Position numbers and translations under genes: made by a program. The notes below the pieces were generated by a model that worked only from the letters and a program-made list of their open reading frames with translations, did no database searches and had not been told where the DNA came from. A DNA stretch of 64,000 nt, taken from NCBI GenBank assembly GCA_036346255.1, contig CM070620.1, positions 18,712,671 through 18,776,670 on the forward strand. The letters run 5' to 3'. This document shows positions 22,405-33,383 of this stretch, in pieces; the first letter of the stretch is position 1, and every line of letters begins with the position of its first letter. The DNA comes from Ampelocalamus luodianensis. Its lineage: Eukaryota > Streptophyta > Magnoliopsida > Poales > Poaceae.

Positions 22405-23335
22405 CTCTGCAGCCACCCAGAATGTAAGGATTGCCGAGACCGGAGCACGAACAAGAGTAGCCTCCTCCAGATGTTAGATTCGTGCAGGCGCTTTCAGTGT
22501 TACAGGCATAGCTTGCGATATTCATTTTTGCACTTTCACAACTTGGTTGGTCCGTGATGGCTATCTTAAAGTATGCCATTCCGACTTTGCTTGTATTTAC
22601 CCTGCTTGAGTAAATATCACTCGTATTAAATGTATAATAGCTACCTAAGAAAACCTTGATATCAGATAGCACTTTATCTGATTGTGCTATGGTGCCATCA
22701 AGCCGGCCAAGTCTGAACCCAAAGGCTCGCACGTTCCAATCCAAACCGATGCGGCAGCAGCCCAACCCATTACAGTAGTTGAACACATTTGCTTTCTCCA
22801 TGGTCACTCTGTCGTCTACGCAAATACTCATGCAAGAACCGATGGTCTTGTTCGTAGCATGATCGAGCAAGTAGACGTCGACACCGCAGCCAACAGCGTA
22901 CAAATAGTTCCGTTGTTCATTGAAAACAACACCCGTAACAGGGGCCTCCCAGGACATGTTATAGGTGTCCACGCCTGCTCTCATGGTAACCTTGAAGTCG
23001 ATAGCAGAGGCAGAAACTTCATTTCCGCCGGGATACATGCCAAGGATCTCAGTAGTACTAGTATTGCCCAGAGAGAGCTTGGGAGGCTGAGTGGTGGTGT
23101 CGCAGTTGAGCTCGAAGCCTTGCCGGAAGCTGCCAGGCCTTATCCCGAAGGGATAGGAGATGTCGACGTCCCCGCACCTGGTGGGGCAGTGAGCCAGGGA
23201 GTCCTTCGAAGGGATGTGCAAGAGCCCATTCCCTCCGGCCACTCCAGAGACTGCGGCCGATGCTCGCGGGACAGCTGCTGCCAAGCACACCAGCAAAAGG
23301 GACAAGGCGCAAATTGTCACCGCGGTGCAGCTCAT
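22405..23335 (-). CDS. WAK unit 1, first exon: signal peptide, GUB_WAK, EGF
   Basis: The ATG at 23335 opens a clear signal peptide ([20 protein letters not shown], cleavage near ASA). A GUB_WAK pectin-binding module follows ([22 protein letters not shown]), then conserved WAK positions ([23 protein letters not shown]). An EGF-like end ([17 protein letters not shown]) leads to the donor GCAGAG/GTAGATCTC. The frame also extends upstream to 23488, but the TATA box at 23440-23449 favours the ATG at 23335. The usual GPGCF is GPGSF-like here (RPGSF), so one conserved Cys is lost. At 931 bp it ends in phase 1, matching exon 9623-10144. It is intact on its own; the rest of the receptor lies beyond the gypsy insertion. 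Confidence 0.85.
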
Positions 23336-23912
23336 GGTTGCTCTGGTCAGTTGTGTGTGTTTGTGGTTGGTTTTGTGGGATTCAGTGTTATGGCCCATTC
23401 CTGAGTCGCTATTGATATTGTCAGCTAGCATGCACGTCGCTATATATACACACAAAGGCGATTCCTGACTCGCTAACCAGTACTGCATTGTCGTCGTATC
23501 AATAGGAGGAGGTAAGCAGAGTTGCCGGATTCACCGTAAACCCGGCAAACCGCGTACCGGAATCGTCAACCTGGCTTAGATTCGTGTTAGTTTTACATCA
23601 TTGATGTGAAATTTACAAGGAAAAGTAGTGTTCGGTGTGCCACGGCGTCTTACCGTCCGGTAATTGTCACTGATTTTCCCCATGCAGATTTTCCACACGT
23701 AAATACCTGTGAATTAAGAGTCTGTTTGGAACGGCCGTGGCTTTTCTGAAAAACGGTTTCTTGCTGTACTGCAGGGCTGAACGGCTGCGGGCTGAACGAC
23801 TGGGCTGAAGAGGTTTGTTGTTTGACTGTCTAACTTTTAGGTAAACTAGCTGCAACTTCAGAGATGAAAAATGTCTGAAATACCCCTGAGAACAGTAATG
23901 ACTTGTTTGATG
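23336..23912 (-). promoter_or_regulatory. WAK unit 1 upstream region
   Basis: It contains a TATA box on the minus strand (TGTATATATAGCGAC, about 23438-23452) about 110 bp before the ATG. The surrounding sequence is conserved in unit 2 (29965-30114, 30267-30316 and 35629-35800) and unit 3 (47835-48180), including TGCATGCTAGCTGACA. Conservation ends near 23720; 23725-23870 (GTCTGTTTGGAACGG onward) looks like unrelated repeat sequence. Confidence 0.65.
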
Positions 23913-23934
23913 CACTACTACAAAACAAACTATA

Positions 23935-24125
23935 CTGGACGCCTTATCACAGAACCATCTGTGTTGCCATCATCACAGACGGTTGGTAATAATAACCGTC
24001 TGTGATATCTAGCGACGACTAGAATTGTCTGTGATACGTAATTATCATCGACGGTTCCTGTTAAGAACCGTTTGTGATAATTGCATATCACAGACGGTCC
24101 TTGTTAAGAATCGTCTGTGATATGC
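23935..24125. repeat. CACTA subterminal repeats
   Basis: At least six copies of an 11-15 bp word (ATCACAGACGGT and its inverse ACCGTCTGTGAT) occur in both orientations, paired into short hairpins with GTTAAGAA loops. In En/Spm elements such arrays are the TNPA-type protein binding sites; here that is inferred. Confidence 0.75.
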
Positions 24126-24563
24126 GTGCATTAAATACCCGATCATCCCGACAGATCTGTCTATCGTGTGATATGCTTTGAAGGAGGCACCCCTGCCCAT
24201 TGCGCCTCCACCCCTCCCCGTTTGAGCCGCCACCCTTGCTGCCTCCTCCCCATTGCGCCACCTCAGAGAAGTCCCAGCCAGAGAAAGAAGGTAAGGAAGG
24301 AGGCAGGGAGGAGAAGGAATAAAGGAGGAAGAAAGGAGAAGGGAAAGAGGGGGAGAAGGAAAGGAGGAAGATAGGGAGGAGGATCTCGCGGGATATTTGA
24401 GATCTTCATCGTGAGCTGCAAGAGTAACGATATGCAATCCTTTATATTTGCTCTAGGTTAATCGCTATTCAATTTGTAGTATGTTTGATCAATAGGAAGA
24501 GTAGTTGCGTGCATTAATCTAATATAACACTAATTTGTTACGTGTGTAGCGTAGATGGACCGA

Positions 24564-27090
24564 AGCTAGATGTACGTTGAGAACCGTGTGAGTGAAAAGT
24601 ACATTGATGGCGTGTCTGCTTTTAGAAGAGCTGCCGAGCAAGATATGTTGAAGAAAGGGATAAAATTTATGTATTGTCCATGCATTGATTGCGATAATAT
24701 GAAGATGTTTACCAACCCAGCGCAGATCAAAGCACACTTGATTCGAAGGGGTTTCAAAGAGGACTATACATGTTGGACCAGTCATGGTGAAGAACAGATT
24801 ATACCGGAAGGTAGTAACATCGTCGAGGAAGACAACGATATGCCGGATGTGGACTATGCTTTCGATGAGGATAGGTCGCACGATGACAATCTGGATCAGA
24901 TGCTACGCGATGCACAAGGGAACTATAGTAAGAGAGATTTGGTAAATTCGAGGGCTTAATGGAGGACTCGAGGAAACCGTTGTTCCCTGGCTGCAAGCCG
25001 GAATACACAAAGTTGTCATCCATGCTTGAACTGTTAAAATTGAATACAATCAATTGTTGGTCCGACTAGAGTTTCACGGCGTTGTTAGGCCTCCTAGCGG
25101 ACATCCTTCCGGAGGGAAATGTGTTGCCCAGCACCACCTACCAAGCCAAGAAGGTTTTTTGTCCCTTGGTAATGCAAGTAGAAAGAATAAATGTATATCC
25201 GAACGATTGTATTCTTTTCCGTAAAGAGTATGCAGACATGCATGTATGTCCGGTGTGTAAAGCATCCTAATACAAGCATAAGACTTACTCTGATGATGGC
25301 GAGGGCATCGAGGTGAAGCAAGGACCTCTTGCTAAGGTGTTGTGGTATCTGCTTGTAATTCCCCGTTTGAAGCGTTTATTTGCGAACCGCAAGGAGGCAA
25401 GATTGCTGCGTTGGCACTCGAAGGGTGTAAGAAAGATAGAAAGCTAAGACACACTGCTGATTCTGCCCAGTGGAGAAACTTCGATAGGAGCTTCGAAGAC
25501 TTCGGTGCGGAACCGAGGAATATAAGGTTAGTGTTGAGTACAGACGTAATGAATCCTTTCGGTAATATGAGCAGCTGACATAGCACCTGACCCGTGAATC
25601 AATGTATGTACAACCTTCCTCCTTGGTTATGTATGAAGCGGAAGTACATTTTAATGTCACTATTTTGGGTCGAAGCAACCAGGAAACGATATTGATGTGT
25701 ACCTAGCACTATTACTGAAAGATCTTGGGACACTGTGGAACGAAGGGGTCCAGGTATGGGATGCATACAAACGAGAGAACTTCACTTTACGCACCATGTT
25801 GTTCTGAACTATCAATGATTTTCCAACCCTTGGTAACCTGTCGGAGTTTAGTACAAAAGGAGCCAAATCCTGCTCACACTACTTAGATGGTACCGAGAGT
25901 GTATGGCTGAACAACTCGTACAAAACTGTGTACATGCGTCACAGTAGGTTCCTTTCCAAGTATCACCCATACCGCAAGATGAAGAAACAATTCGATAGAA
26001 ATAAGGAGAACGGTTCAGCTCCAAGGGTTTTTAGAGGGAAAGAGGTCTATGATTTGGTTAAGTATATCGATGTTGTACTTAGAAAGAGACGTAAATTGAG
26101 GACCCGTCAGAAGAATATCTGGAAGAAGTAGTCAATTTTTTGGGACTTACCTTATTAGGATCACTTATAAGTTCGTCATTGTATCGACGTCATGCACTTA
26201 GAGAAAAATGTATGTGATAGTTTGATTGGTCTCTTACTAAACATTCGTGACAAAACAAATGATGGTGTCAACGCACAGCGTGACTTGGTTGATATGAACA
26301 TAAGGACTGAGTTAGCACTGAAAGAGACCGATAAAGGCCGAACATACCTTCCTCCAACTTGCTACACTCTATCCAAGTCCGAGAGAAATGAATTGTGCCA
26401 AAGTTTGCATGGTGTGAAAGTTCCGTCCAGTTACTCCGCCAGCATGAAGAAACTTGTTTCTTTGGAAGATTTGAAATTAATTGGTATGAAGTCCCATGAT
26501 TGTCATGTGGTGATGACACAAATACTTCCTGTTGCAATTAGAAGTATTTTGTCGAACAAGATCCGAGTGGCAATCATGAGGTTGTGTTATTTATTTAATT
26601 TAATTGCTCAGAAGGTCATCGATCCCGAAGGACTAGATGCTCTACAGGCCGAGGTGGTGACGGTTCTATGTCATCTTGAGATGTATTTCCCCCCGTCATT
26701 TTTTGATATCATGGTCCATCTCATTGTTCACCTTGTGAAAGAGATAAAGATATGCGGCCCTATGTTCCTACATCATATTTACCTGTTCGAGAGGTACAAG
26801 GGAATTCTCAAGTCCTACATACAGAATTGATCTCGGTCGGAGGGCAGGATCATCGAAGGTTATGCAACTGAAGAGGTCATTGAGTTCTGCGTCGACTTTA
26901 TGGCTCAGGTGGAACCGACAGGTGTGCCTCTATCTCGTCATGAGAGGAGACTGGAGGGTATTAGGACCATCAGAAGGAAAGCAATCACTCCTGATCTGGA
27001 TACATACACTCAAGCCCATTTCACGGTCTTGCAACACATGACCGGAATGTCTCTGTACATCGACGAGCACAAAGACATGGTACGCCAATA
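24564..27090 (+). pseudogene. CACTA TNP2-type transposase (broken)
   Basis: It begins with a transposase-associated N-terminal domain (YIDGVSAFRRAAEQ, MYCPCIDCDN, IKAHLIRRGFKEDYTCWTSHGE at 24570-24960). TNP2 core pieces follow in changing frames (MHVCPVCKAS; LPSGE; DIDVYLALLLKDL; GVQVWDAYKRENF). Next comes CIDVMHLEKNVCDSLIGLLL at about 26180-26230. A DUF4218-like block closes it (RTYLPPTCYTLSKSE, MKSHDCHVVMTQ, CHLEMYFPPSFFDIMVHLIVHLV). At least eight stops or shifts interrupt it, including TGA at 26830. It would cut and paste the element by binding the TIRs; as written it is dead. Confidence 0.85.
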
Positions 27091-27310
27091 GAATCCAGAC
27101 CGGTCAGACGTTTGGATCACGAAAGAGCACAACCGTCGGTTCAACGAATGGTTAAAGGTGCGATTCACTTGGAGGCCGTCATCAAGTGATGATATGCTGC
27201 TATGGTTGGCAAAAGGGCCGTCATCAAGTGATGATATGGTGCTATGGTTGCAACACATGACCGGAGCGTCCCCGTACATCGACGAGCACAAAGACATGGT
27301 ATGCCAACAG
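27010..27310 (+). repeat. Local duplication in CACTA tail
   Basis: A block reading LQHMTG-SPYIDEHKDMV occurs twice (27028-27090 and 27247-27310). Between the copies CCGTCATCAAGTGATGATATG occurs twice 42 bp apart. These are internal tandem duplications of transposase-derived sequence. Confidence 0.75.
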
Positions 27311-27924
27311 AATCCAGGCCAGTCGGACTTTTATTCAGAGATAATAATTCAGTTTCTATTACCTTCTTCCAATCTTCTTAATCTGATCTTTTCTTACATT
27401 CAGCAAGCAATGAAGGCTCTAAATCAAGATCGATGATTGTGGCAATTTTTTTTTGCAAAATAAATGTCGACATTGGTTGTTGTCTTATTCATAGATTCTC
27501 CCGTGATCACCAAGATTATAGCTATTTTTTCATGGGGCGATTCTTCTAATGCTTCTAATACTTCTAGTTGCTCACCGCTGCTTCCAATTACGGGGGCAAG
27601 TCCCTTTAGTTTTTCAGCTCCGATGTGTGCGCACACATCCCTACTGATGTCTCCCTTCCTGGGGATGTTCAAATCTGGTATGCCTTTTTTGAAGGCTCCA
27701 TACTAGTGTCAAGTCTCAACTGGCACCCCTTCTGGTTCTAGGGAACTTCGGTGATCGGCTGTGTCAAGTTCTTCTTATTCTTTTTCACCAAGCGTCCCTG
27801 GTTACTTCGGATTTGAGGGGTCGGAGTTCTAGTCCTCTTCGGTGCATGGCGTGCAGGCACATGCAACTTGGTCACGCTCTTCAAATCACTAAAGTGGTCA
27901 GGCAGTTGATTCGCTAATGCTTGC

Positions 27925-28100
27925 AAATCAATTATCTTCTAGACTTCAATTGTCTTCTGGACTTCAATTATCTTCTAGACGTCTCTTGTCTTCTAGACTT
28001 CAATTATCTTCTGGACTTCTCTATTTGCTTCACTACTGCGTGGGTCATGTGCATAGATTTTAATTATCTTCTGGACTTCAATTGTCTTCTAGACTTCGCA
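27925..28100. repeat. 18-bp imperfect tandem array in copia copy 1
   Basis: About nine copies of CTTCAATTATCTTCTAGA-like units with C/T and A/G variants occur in the stretch between the integrase and the next frame. The array is absent from copia copy 2, where this region is deleted. Confidence 0.75.
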
Positions 28101-28112
28101 TGGTTTGCCACG

Positions 28113-28778
28113 TTATTTCTCACTATTTTCATCAAGGGGTTGATTTACTCCCCCTAATGTCGGGAAACTATCCTCATCAAATATGCTATCGGCGAAGCGG
28201 GCGGTATGCAAATCTCCTGTCATAGGGTCCAAATACCTAATTATGGATGTTGTCTCATAACCAACGTATATCCCAGACTTTCGGAGAGGGCCCATTGCAA
28301 TTCGTTGCGGTGGTGGTATAGGTATATAGACTTTGCAACCAAACCTGCAGAGATGAGAGATTTTCGGTGGTGACCCTTGCGCTAATTGCATAGGTGAATG
28401 GGTGTTATATGCCGACGGTCTAAAATTGATGACAGTTGCTGTGAGCAGGACTGCGTGTCCCTAACATGTAGTTGGTAAATTATAATTCTTCAAAGTGGTC
28501 ACATAAAATTTAATCCTTTTAATTAATGCCTCTGCTAGTTCATTCTGGGTGTGGACATACGGTACGTAATGCTCAACTTTAATTCTCATTGGCATACAAT
28601 AATCATCAAATGCCTTTGAAGTAAATTCTCCGGCGTTGTCCATTCTGATGGACTTCACATGATCAGGGAACTTATTTCTAATTTTAATTATCTGCGAGGT
28701 TAGTTTTGTAAAATCATGGTTTCCTGTAGACAATAAACATACTTGTGACCATTTCGAGGAAGCATCGATGAGCACCAT
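28113..28778 (-). pseudogene. Copia copy 1 integrase
   Basis: Two frames separated by a stop near 28460. The first has VLIDASSKWSQVCLLSTGNH, RNKFPDHVKSIRMDNAGEF and HTQNELAEALIKR, the rve core with D, D and a later acidic residue. The second has the GKAG-distal tail (FGCKVYIPIPP, MGPLRKSGIYVGYE, DLHTARFADSIF) typical of copia. GAG-pre-integrase sequence (LWHDRLYRLGL) lies upstream near 29000. This domain is exactly what copia copy 2 lacks. Confidence 0.85.
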
Positions 28779-29106
28779 AAAATACCTAAATGACCCTTAC
28801 ATGGGTTGTATAGGACTGCAAAAGTCTCCCAGGAATGAAAGGATTTCATCCTTTGCTTTCAGAGCAGAAGGTCAAGTAATTAATTTCCCGGTGGCATATG
28901 TGGGGCACACAAAATCTTCCTAATTAGGGTAATTCTTTATATTGATATTATGTCCCTATGAATTGTTTATTATATTTCTCATCATCCTAAGACCTAGGCG
29001 ATACAATCTATCATGCTAGAGATAAAAAAGTTCAGAGCTTCTAAATACGATTTTCAAGGCAGTATAGGCTGCGGGTGCCTTAATATTAGTATAGTATAGC
29101 CCAGTT

Positions 29107-29400
29107 TCATATGAAGGAAGTTGTTATAATACATTTTTTTTCACTTTCTTCAAGCTTTGTAATGAGCAGGTATTTCTTACCATACTCTTTTTCAGTCTCT
29201 ACGTGGAAACCGTTAGCGCGAATGTCCTTGAGAGTTCTAGTCGATTCTGGGTACAACAAGGCTTCTTTAATGACCAAAGTTGTGCCCATTAGGAGTATAA
29301 TTAGCTCTTCCTGAGCCTATTATACAAGTATCGCTGCTCGCGATTGTCGTAAGACTACCAGCATTCTTGCTGATCGACTGAAAGAATTTCGTCTCTCTTA
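29107..29400 (-). pseudogene. Copia copy 1 protease remnant
   Basis: A frame with TLVIKEALLYPESTRTLKDIRANGFHVE matches the plus-strand copia copy 2 at 33090-33180. It is the C-terminal part of the retropepsin-like domain; the upstream D-S/T-G active-site part is absent because of the gag-protease deletion. Confidence 0.8.
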
Positions 29401-29417
29401 AGATCGTGCTGATAATG

Positions 29418-29679
29418 TGTTGAGAAACTGTCGCTGGCGAGTCCAGTCCGAACGATCACCTCGTAGACAAGCGTAGAATCATTTAGAACAATGCAAGAAC
29501 ATAAGAACATAATAGTAGAATGAACACAGAGATATGAGGTGACTTCTGACTTCTCTTTATTGTTTCTTCTGTAAAACTGTAGTACAATGGTTGGGGTCTC
29601 CCTCCTTTATATAGGTTATTGGATGGATGAGGAGCCCATCGTGGGCCAGGACTGTCGGCCTGGGCCTGGTTTCTTAACA
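29418..29679 (-). repeat. Copia LTR A (5' LTR of copy 1)
   Basis: 262 bp, TGTT...AACA ends. In element orientation it runs TGTTAAGAAACC to CTCAACA and contains CTATATAAAGG-like promoter and AATAAAGAGAAG polyadenylation-like sequence. It is about 85-90 percent similar by eye to LTRs B and C. Confidence 0.9.
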
Positions 29680-29680
29680 A

Positions 29681-29964
29681 GTAGTACTACTATTGCCCAC
29701 AAAGAGCATGGGAGGCTGAGCGGTGTTGTCGCAGTTGAGCTCGAAGCATTGCCGGAAGCAGCCAGGCCCTATCCCGAAGGGATAGGAGATGTTGACGTCC
29801 CCGCAGCTAGAGGGGCAGTCAACCAGGGAGTAATTCGAAGGGATGTGCAAGAGCCCATTCCCTCTGGCCACTCCAGAGACTGTGGCCGATGCTCGCAGGA
29901 CAGCTGTTGCCAAGCACACCAGCAAAAGGGACAAGGCACAAATTATCACTGCGGTGCAGCTCAT
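29681..29964 (-). pseudogene. WAK unit 2, 5' fragment of first exon
   Basis: The ATG at 29964 opens a signal peptide ([20 protein letters not shown]) and the start of GUB_WAK ([34 protein letters not shown]). It then runs into the copia LTR at 29680, with a spurious stop. This fragment keeps the Cys that unit 1 has lost (GPGCF) but has an extra Cys (RQCF). The rest of this gene, including its kinase, is absent from the window. It could only make a short secreted peptide of about 95 residues. Confidence 0.88.
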
Positions 29965-30316
29965 GGTTGCTTCGGTTAGCTTGTCTGTGTTCATGGTTGG
30001 TTTTGTGGGATTCAGTGTTACAAGATCAATTGATATTCAGTGTTAGCTAGCATGCACGACTTTGCTCGTTGTCGCTATATATATATATACCCACACAAAG
30101 GCTATCATTGAGTCCAGGGGCGGAGCCAGGATTTAAGCATGAGGGGGGCCAAATAAGCTATACAACGTAATTTCATTTGATGAGGGAGACCAAATAGCAC
30201 TAACGACAGTAGTATTTCTTAAAATATATAGAGTTACAATGCAAATTTATCAAAGCATGGCCCTGCTTGAGGCGCTAACCCGTACACAAATAGTAGTACT
30301 GCATTATCGTCTTATA
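29965..30316 (-). promoter_or_regulatory. WAK unit 2 upstream region, interrupted
   Basis: Collinear with the unit 1 and unit 3 promoters, with a TATATATATATA box at 30076-30090. It is split by a small insertion at 30115-30266 and by copia copy 2 at 30317, and continues at 35629. Confidence 0.7.
30115..30266. mobile_element. Possible small non-autonomous element
   Basis: About 150 bp absent from the homologous promoters of units 1 and 3. It begins AGGGGCGGAGCCAGGATT and ends CATGGCCCTGCT, weakly inverted. Flanks TTGAGTCC and TTGAGGCG could be a decayed 8-bp duplication. It is either a degraded hAT-type MITE or a fragment of one. Confidence 0.45.
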
Positions 30317-30576
30317 TGTTATGAAACCGAGCCCAAGCAAGGAGTATTGGCCTAAGGTGGGCTCCTCATCCATCCAGTAGCCTATATAAAGGAGTGGGGA
30401 TCCCAACCATTGTATTACAGTTTACAGAATAGCAATAAAGAGAAGTCAGAAGCCCCCTCATATCTCTGTGTTCAATCTACTATTCTGTTCTTATGTTCTT
30501 GCGTTGTTCATACGATTCTAAGTTTGTCTACGAGGTAATCGCTCGGACTGGACTCGCCAGCGACGGTTCCTCAACA
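30317..30576 (+). repeat. Copia LTR B (5' LTR of copy 2)
   Basis: 260 bp, TGTTATGAAACC to GGTTCCTCAACA, with CTATATAAAGGAG (promoter-like, near 30393) and AATAAAGAG (near 30431). Pairs with LTR C; inverse relative to LTR A. Confidence 0.93.
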
Positions 30577-30592
30577 CGTTATCAGCACGATC
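30577..30592 (+). other. Copia primer-binding site
   Basis: CGTTATCAGCACGATC directly follows LTR B. TATCAGCAC-like sites pair with initiator tRNA-Met internal or 3' sequence in many plant copia elements. Confidence 0.6.
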
Positions 30593-30899
30593 GACTCTCC
30601 TCGAATTGAAAGGTAGCCATCGAAGAACGACGCTCGTAGATTGAATTGTTTTTTTTTAGATCGCTTTCAATTCTGCAAATTTGGCTTTCTAGAGTTTTTT
30701 TATCCTACGATACAAATCCGCTATAATCTACCGCGAGCCGACTTGAAGTCGCCGGCACAATACCGATCGGTAGATTGTATAAAAGAGTAGATGATGATTG
30801 CACTGTGGATTGCAAACTCATTCTAATCTACCGCGAGCCGACTTGAAGTCGTCGGCCAAGCCGAATGGTGGATTGCATGAACAGTAATTGCACATGAAC

Positions 30900-31810
30900 A
30901 GTGATTATGCATGAACAGTAAAAGAAAAAGACGGCAACACAACCTCTTACAGCCACGTCGCCGCCGACTTTACACGGCCACCATGTCGCACGGCCGCGAC
31001 GCCGCGACTCTCGCCGCCGACGGCCGGTTGTCGCGCCGCTCAGACGCGCTTACACCGCTGGGCGCTCGGCAATGCGCCGCTGAGCGCCAAGCACGGCACG
31101 CCGTCGCGCCCACTCGCGCGATATGCCCCGCTCGGCCGATATGCCCCGCACGCGCGTCCCGCATGGCCTCTGCCGCACTTGCGTCCCGTATGGCCCCGTG
31201 ACGCCCTCGCCGCATTGCGCGCCGCACGGTCGCCACTGGCCGACCGCCGCCCCCGCGACGCGCGCCCCACGCCGCCTCGACAGCCTCCCCGCCCGTGCTC
31301 GCCGTGACGGCTCCCGTGCACGAAGAAGCACACTGCCGCCACCCTGTGAACAGGGGGTAGGGAAAACCTACCCCTACTCCCCTTTCGCTTGGACCAAACA
31401 GGCCGAGTCGGCTAGAGGGCGACAATGGGTCGGCCGGGCCGAAAAAGGGAAAGAAGGCCCGGCCCAAAGAAAATTCCGGAAAGGAAAAAACCGGGAGAAA
31501 AGGAAAATCCCAGATTTTTGCGAAAAGGCCCTCGGGTTTTTTTTGAAATTATGCAAAAAAAATCAGAACTGAAAATTTGCAAATAAACCCTCGAAGTTTT
31601 GAAAATTATGAGGAAATATTTCGGGAAAGAAATTCTTGTAGAATAACCCCTCAGAAATTGAAAAATTGCACGAAAATTTTCTCAGAATTAAAATTTAACG
31701 GTTTAGCCCCTAAAAATTGCAGAATTCACGAAAAAATCATTTTCCAGCAGAAAAGAGCCTTGGGAATTCAAATTTTGAATTGGATTTTGCATTTGAAGCA
31801 TGTTTAACTT
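30900..31810 (+). other. Copia copy 2 leader, GC-rich then A-rich
   Basis: 30960-31340 is very C/G rich, with the word GATATGCCCCGC repeated, then 31440-31800 turns A-rich with oligo-A runs. Open frames on both strands (30911-31572) are arginine/alanine/proline-rich and have no domain. I read this as untranslated leader and not as genes. Confidence 0.6.
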
Positions 31811-32900
31811 TGTTATTATTATTTCTATGCAATTTATGTATTGTATTTACTGTTTTGATTATCTATGATCGTTTATATTGCTTTTAATTACTGAATATAG
31901 CAGTAAATCATAAAAAATGCATAGAAAATACGGGATCACAAACCGGGAGTTCGAATAACATTATGAGAATTTTGCAACTATTTTACGCAAATTACCAGCA
32001 GTAATATGATGAACTCTATGCATGAATATGAAGATGACTAGCATCACGAACCTAGAGTTCAAAGAACTGACCTAGCATGGCCATAATTTGTACAGAATTT
32101 GTACCAGTCTTCAATTCTGTGGTAAGGTAACCACAGATGAGCAGAAGATTGAAAAGACTCTCTACCTTTCACCCGAATGTGGTACAATCCGCACGCAACT
32201 ATCATCAAGACGGCTACAAGAAGTATGCCGAATTGATTGACATCATGCAAGTTGGGATAGCCCAAGATGACGTTTAAGTTGGGATAGCCCAAGATGACGT
32301 TTAAGGAAGAACTACATCTTATAACCGCCTAATAGCAATATTGGCCATGAAGCCAATGCTAGCAGCTACAAGGTAGGGAAGCCTCTCACAAAGGAGAGAG
32401 GCAAGAAGGGTAAGGTCGTGGGTCGCACGCTATTAATGCTTTCCAGTCTAAGAAGAAGGGCAAAGGAAAGCATGAGGCACATCTCGCCATTGTAGGCACA
32501 GAGGATCCACATCCATTAGTTGCACTTGTGGATGTGGATAGCCCAGTAGCAGCCCCGTCACCCCTCCTTTGGACATCGCAGCGGTCGTAGCCGTAGTTGC
32601 CCAAGAGGAGAAGATCGCCATGGAGCAGATTACGATAGAAGTTTATGAATATTTCGCTGATTCAATCTAGTGTACGCATTTCACTTGGATCTTTTATAGT
32701 AACTTGCAGTTTGTAATTGAAGCAGAACATTGAATTGTTTTATTCTTTGAATAATAGTGGTAAGGTCTAGGAGAGCAAATCATTAAATTATTATGATGAG
32801 TCCGACAAGGCTTATTTCTCTGTATTTATAATAGCAAGTTATGTTCTGATATCTGAAGTATTTTATTTATATGTTGCTTGATTTACATATTGGTAAAGTA
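31811..32900 (+). pseudogene. Copia copy 2 decayed gag region
   Basis: By position this should be gag, but no frame longer than about 70 codons survives and no CCHC knuckle is readable. A 27-bp tandem duplication (AAGTTGGGATAGCCCAAGATG...) lies at 32247-32302. The call rests on position between primer site and protease only. Confidence 0.4.
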
Positions 32901-32937
32901 TATTATATTAGAACGTGTGTGGCGCCCTTTGGAGGAA

Positions 32938-33369
32938 GTGTGCTTAGCAGATAACGGCACAACGAACACCATCTTGAGGGAGATAAAATCCTTTCAGTCG
33001 ATCAGCAAGAATGCTGGTAGTCTTACGATAATCACGGGCAGCGATACTTGTATAATCGACTCAGGAAGGGCCACAATTATACTCCCGATGGGCACAACTT
33101 TGGTCATTAAAGAAGCTTTGTTGTACCCAGAATCGATTAGAACTTTCAAGGATATTCGCGCTAACGGTTTTCACGTAAAAACTGAAGAAGAGTATGGTAA
33201 GGAATACCTACTCATTACAAAGCGTGAAAAAAAAATAAAAAATGGCATTAAAATGACTTCCTTGAACATCCCCATGAAGAGAGACATCAGCATGGATGTG
33301 TGCGCACATATCAGAGCTGAAAAACTAAAGGGACTTGCCCCGCAATTGGAAGCAGCGGTGAGCAAGTAG
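32938..33369 (+). pseudogene. Copia copy 2 protease-like domain
   Basis: The frame reads CLADNGTTNTIL, in place of the copia D-S/T-G active site (here Asp-Asn-Gly), then SLTIITGSDTCIIDSGRATIILPMG and ALLYPESIRTFKDIRANGFHV. The frame runs on into KMTSLNIPMKRDISMDVCAHIRAEKL, sequence that in copy 1 lies beyond the integrase. The deletion joining protease to post-integrase sequence therefore falls near 33240. Confidence 0.8.
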
Positions 33370-33383
33370 AAACATTAGAAGAA

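Larger units (their letters stand above)
23913..27437 (+). mobile_element. CACTA (En/Spm) transposon, right end lost
   Basis: The left terminus reads CACTACTACAAAAC, a typical plant CACTA end. It is followed by subterminal inverted and direct repeats of TCACAGACGGT/ACCGTCTGTGA through about 24125. A broken TNP2-type transposase lies on the plus strand (24560-27320). No matching GTAGTAGTG right terminus is present: homology stops at about 27437, where a copia fragment begins. Length left is about 3.5 kb. Confidence 0.88.
27438..29679 (-). mobile_element. Ty1/copia copy 1, 5' part only
   Basis: Minus-strand order: 5' LTR (29418-29679), primer-site remnant CACATTATCAGCAC, protease end, integrase, and a fragment ending near DVCAHIGAEKL and IYFAKK at 27440. 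Gag is missing: sequence jumps from just after the primer site to the protease, with GATC shared at the join. RT, RNase H and the 3' LTR are missing at the left. It abuts WAK exon sequence on the right and CACTA sequence on the left. Confidence 0.85.

Noticed and set aside
22682..23404. 240-codon plus-strand frame opposite the WAK exon
   Set aside because: Antisense shadow of the GUB_WAK exon; similar shadows occur opposite units 2 and 3.
24168..24374. Lys/Arg-rich frames around 24168-24437
   Set aside because: Purine-rich GGAGGAAGA sequence at the 5' end of the CACTA element; no domain, likely leader.
27925..28100. Possible CRISPR-like array of 18-bp repeats
   Set aside because: Direct tandem repeats without unique spacers, inside a copia element in plant DNA.
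30911..31572. Arg/Ala/Pro-rich frames up to 165 codons on both strands
   Set aside because: Compositional artefacts of the GC-rich copia leader, between primer site and gag region; no motifs.
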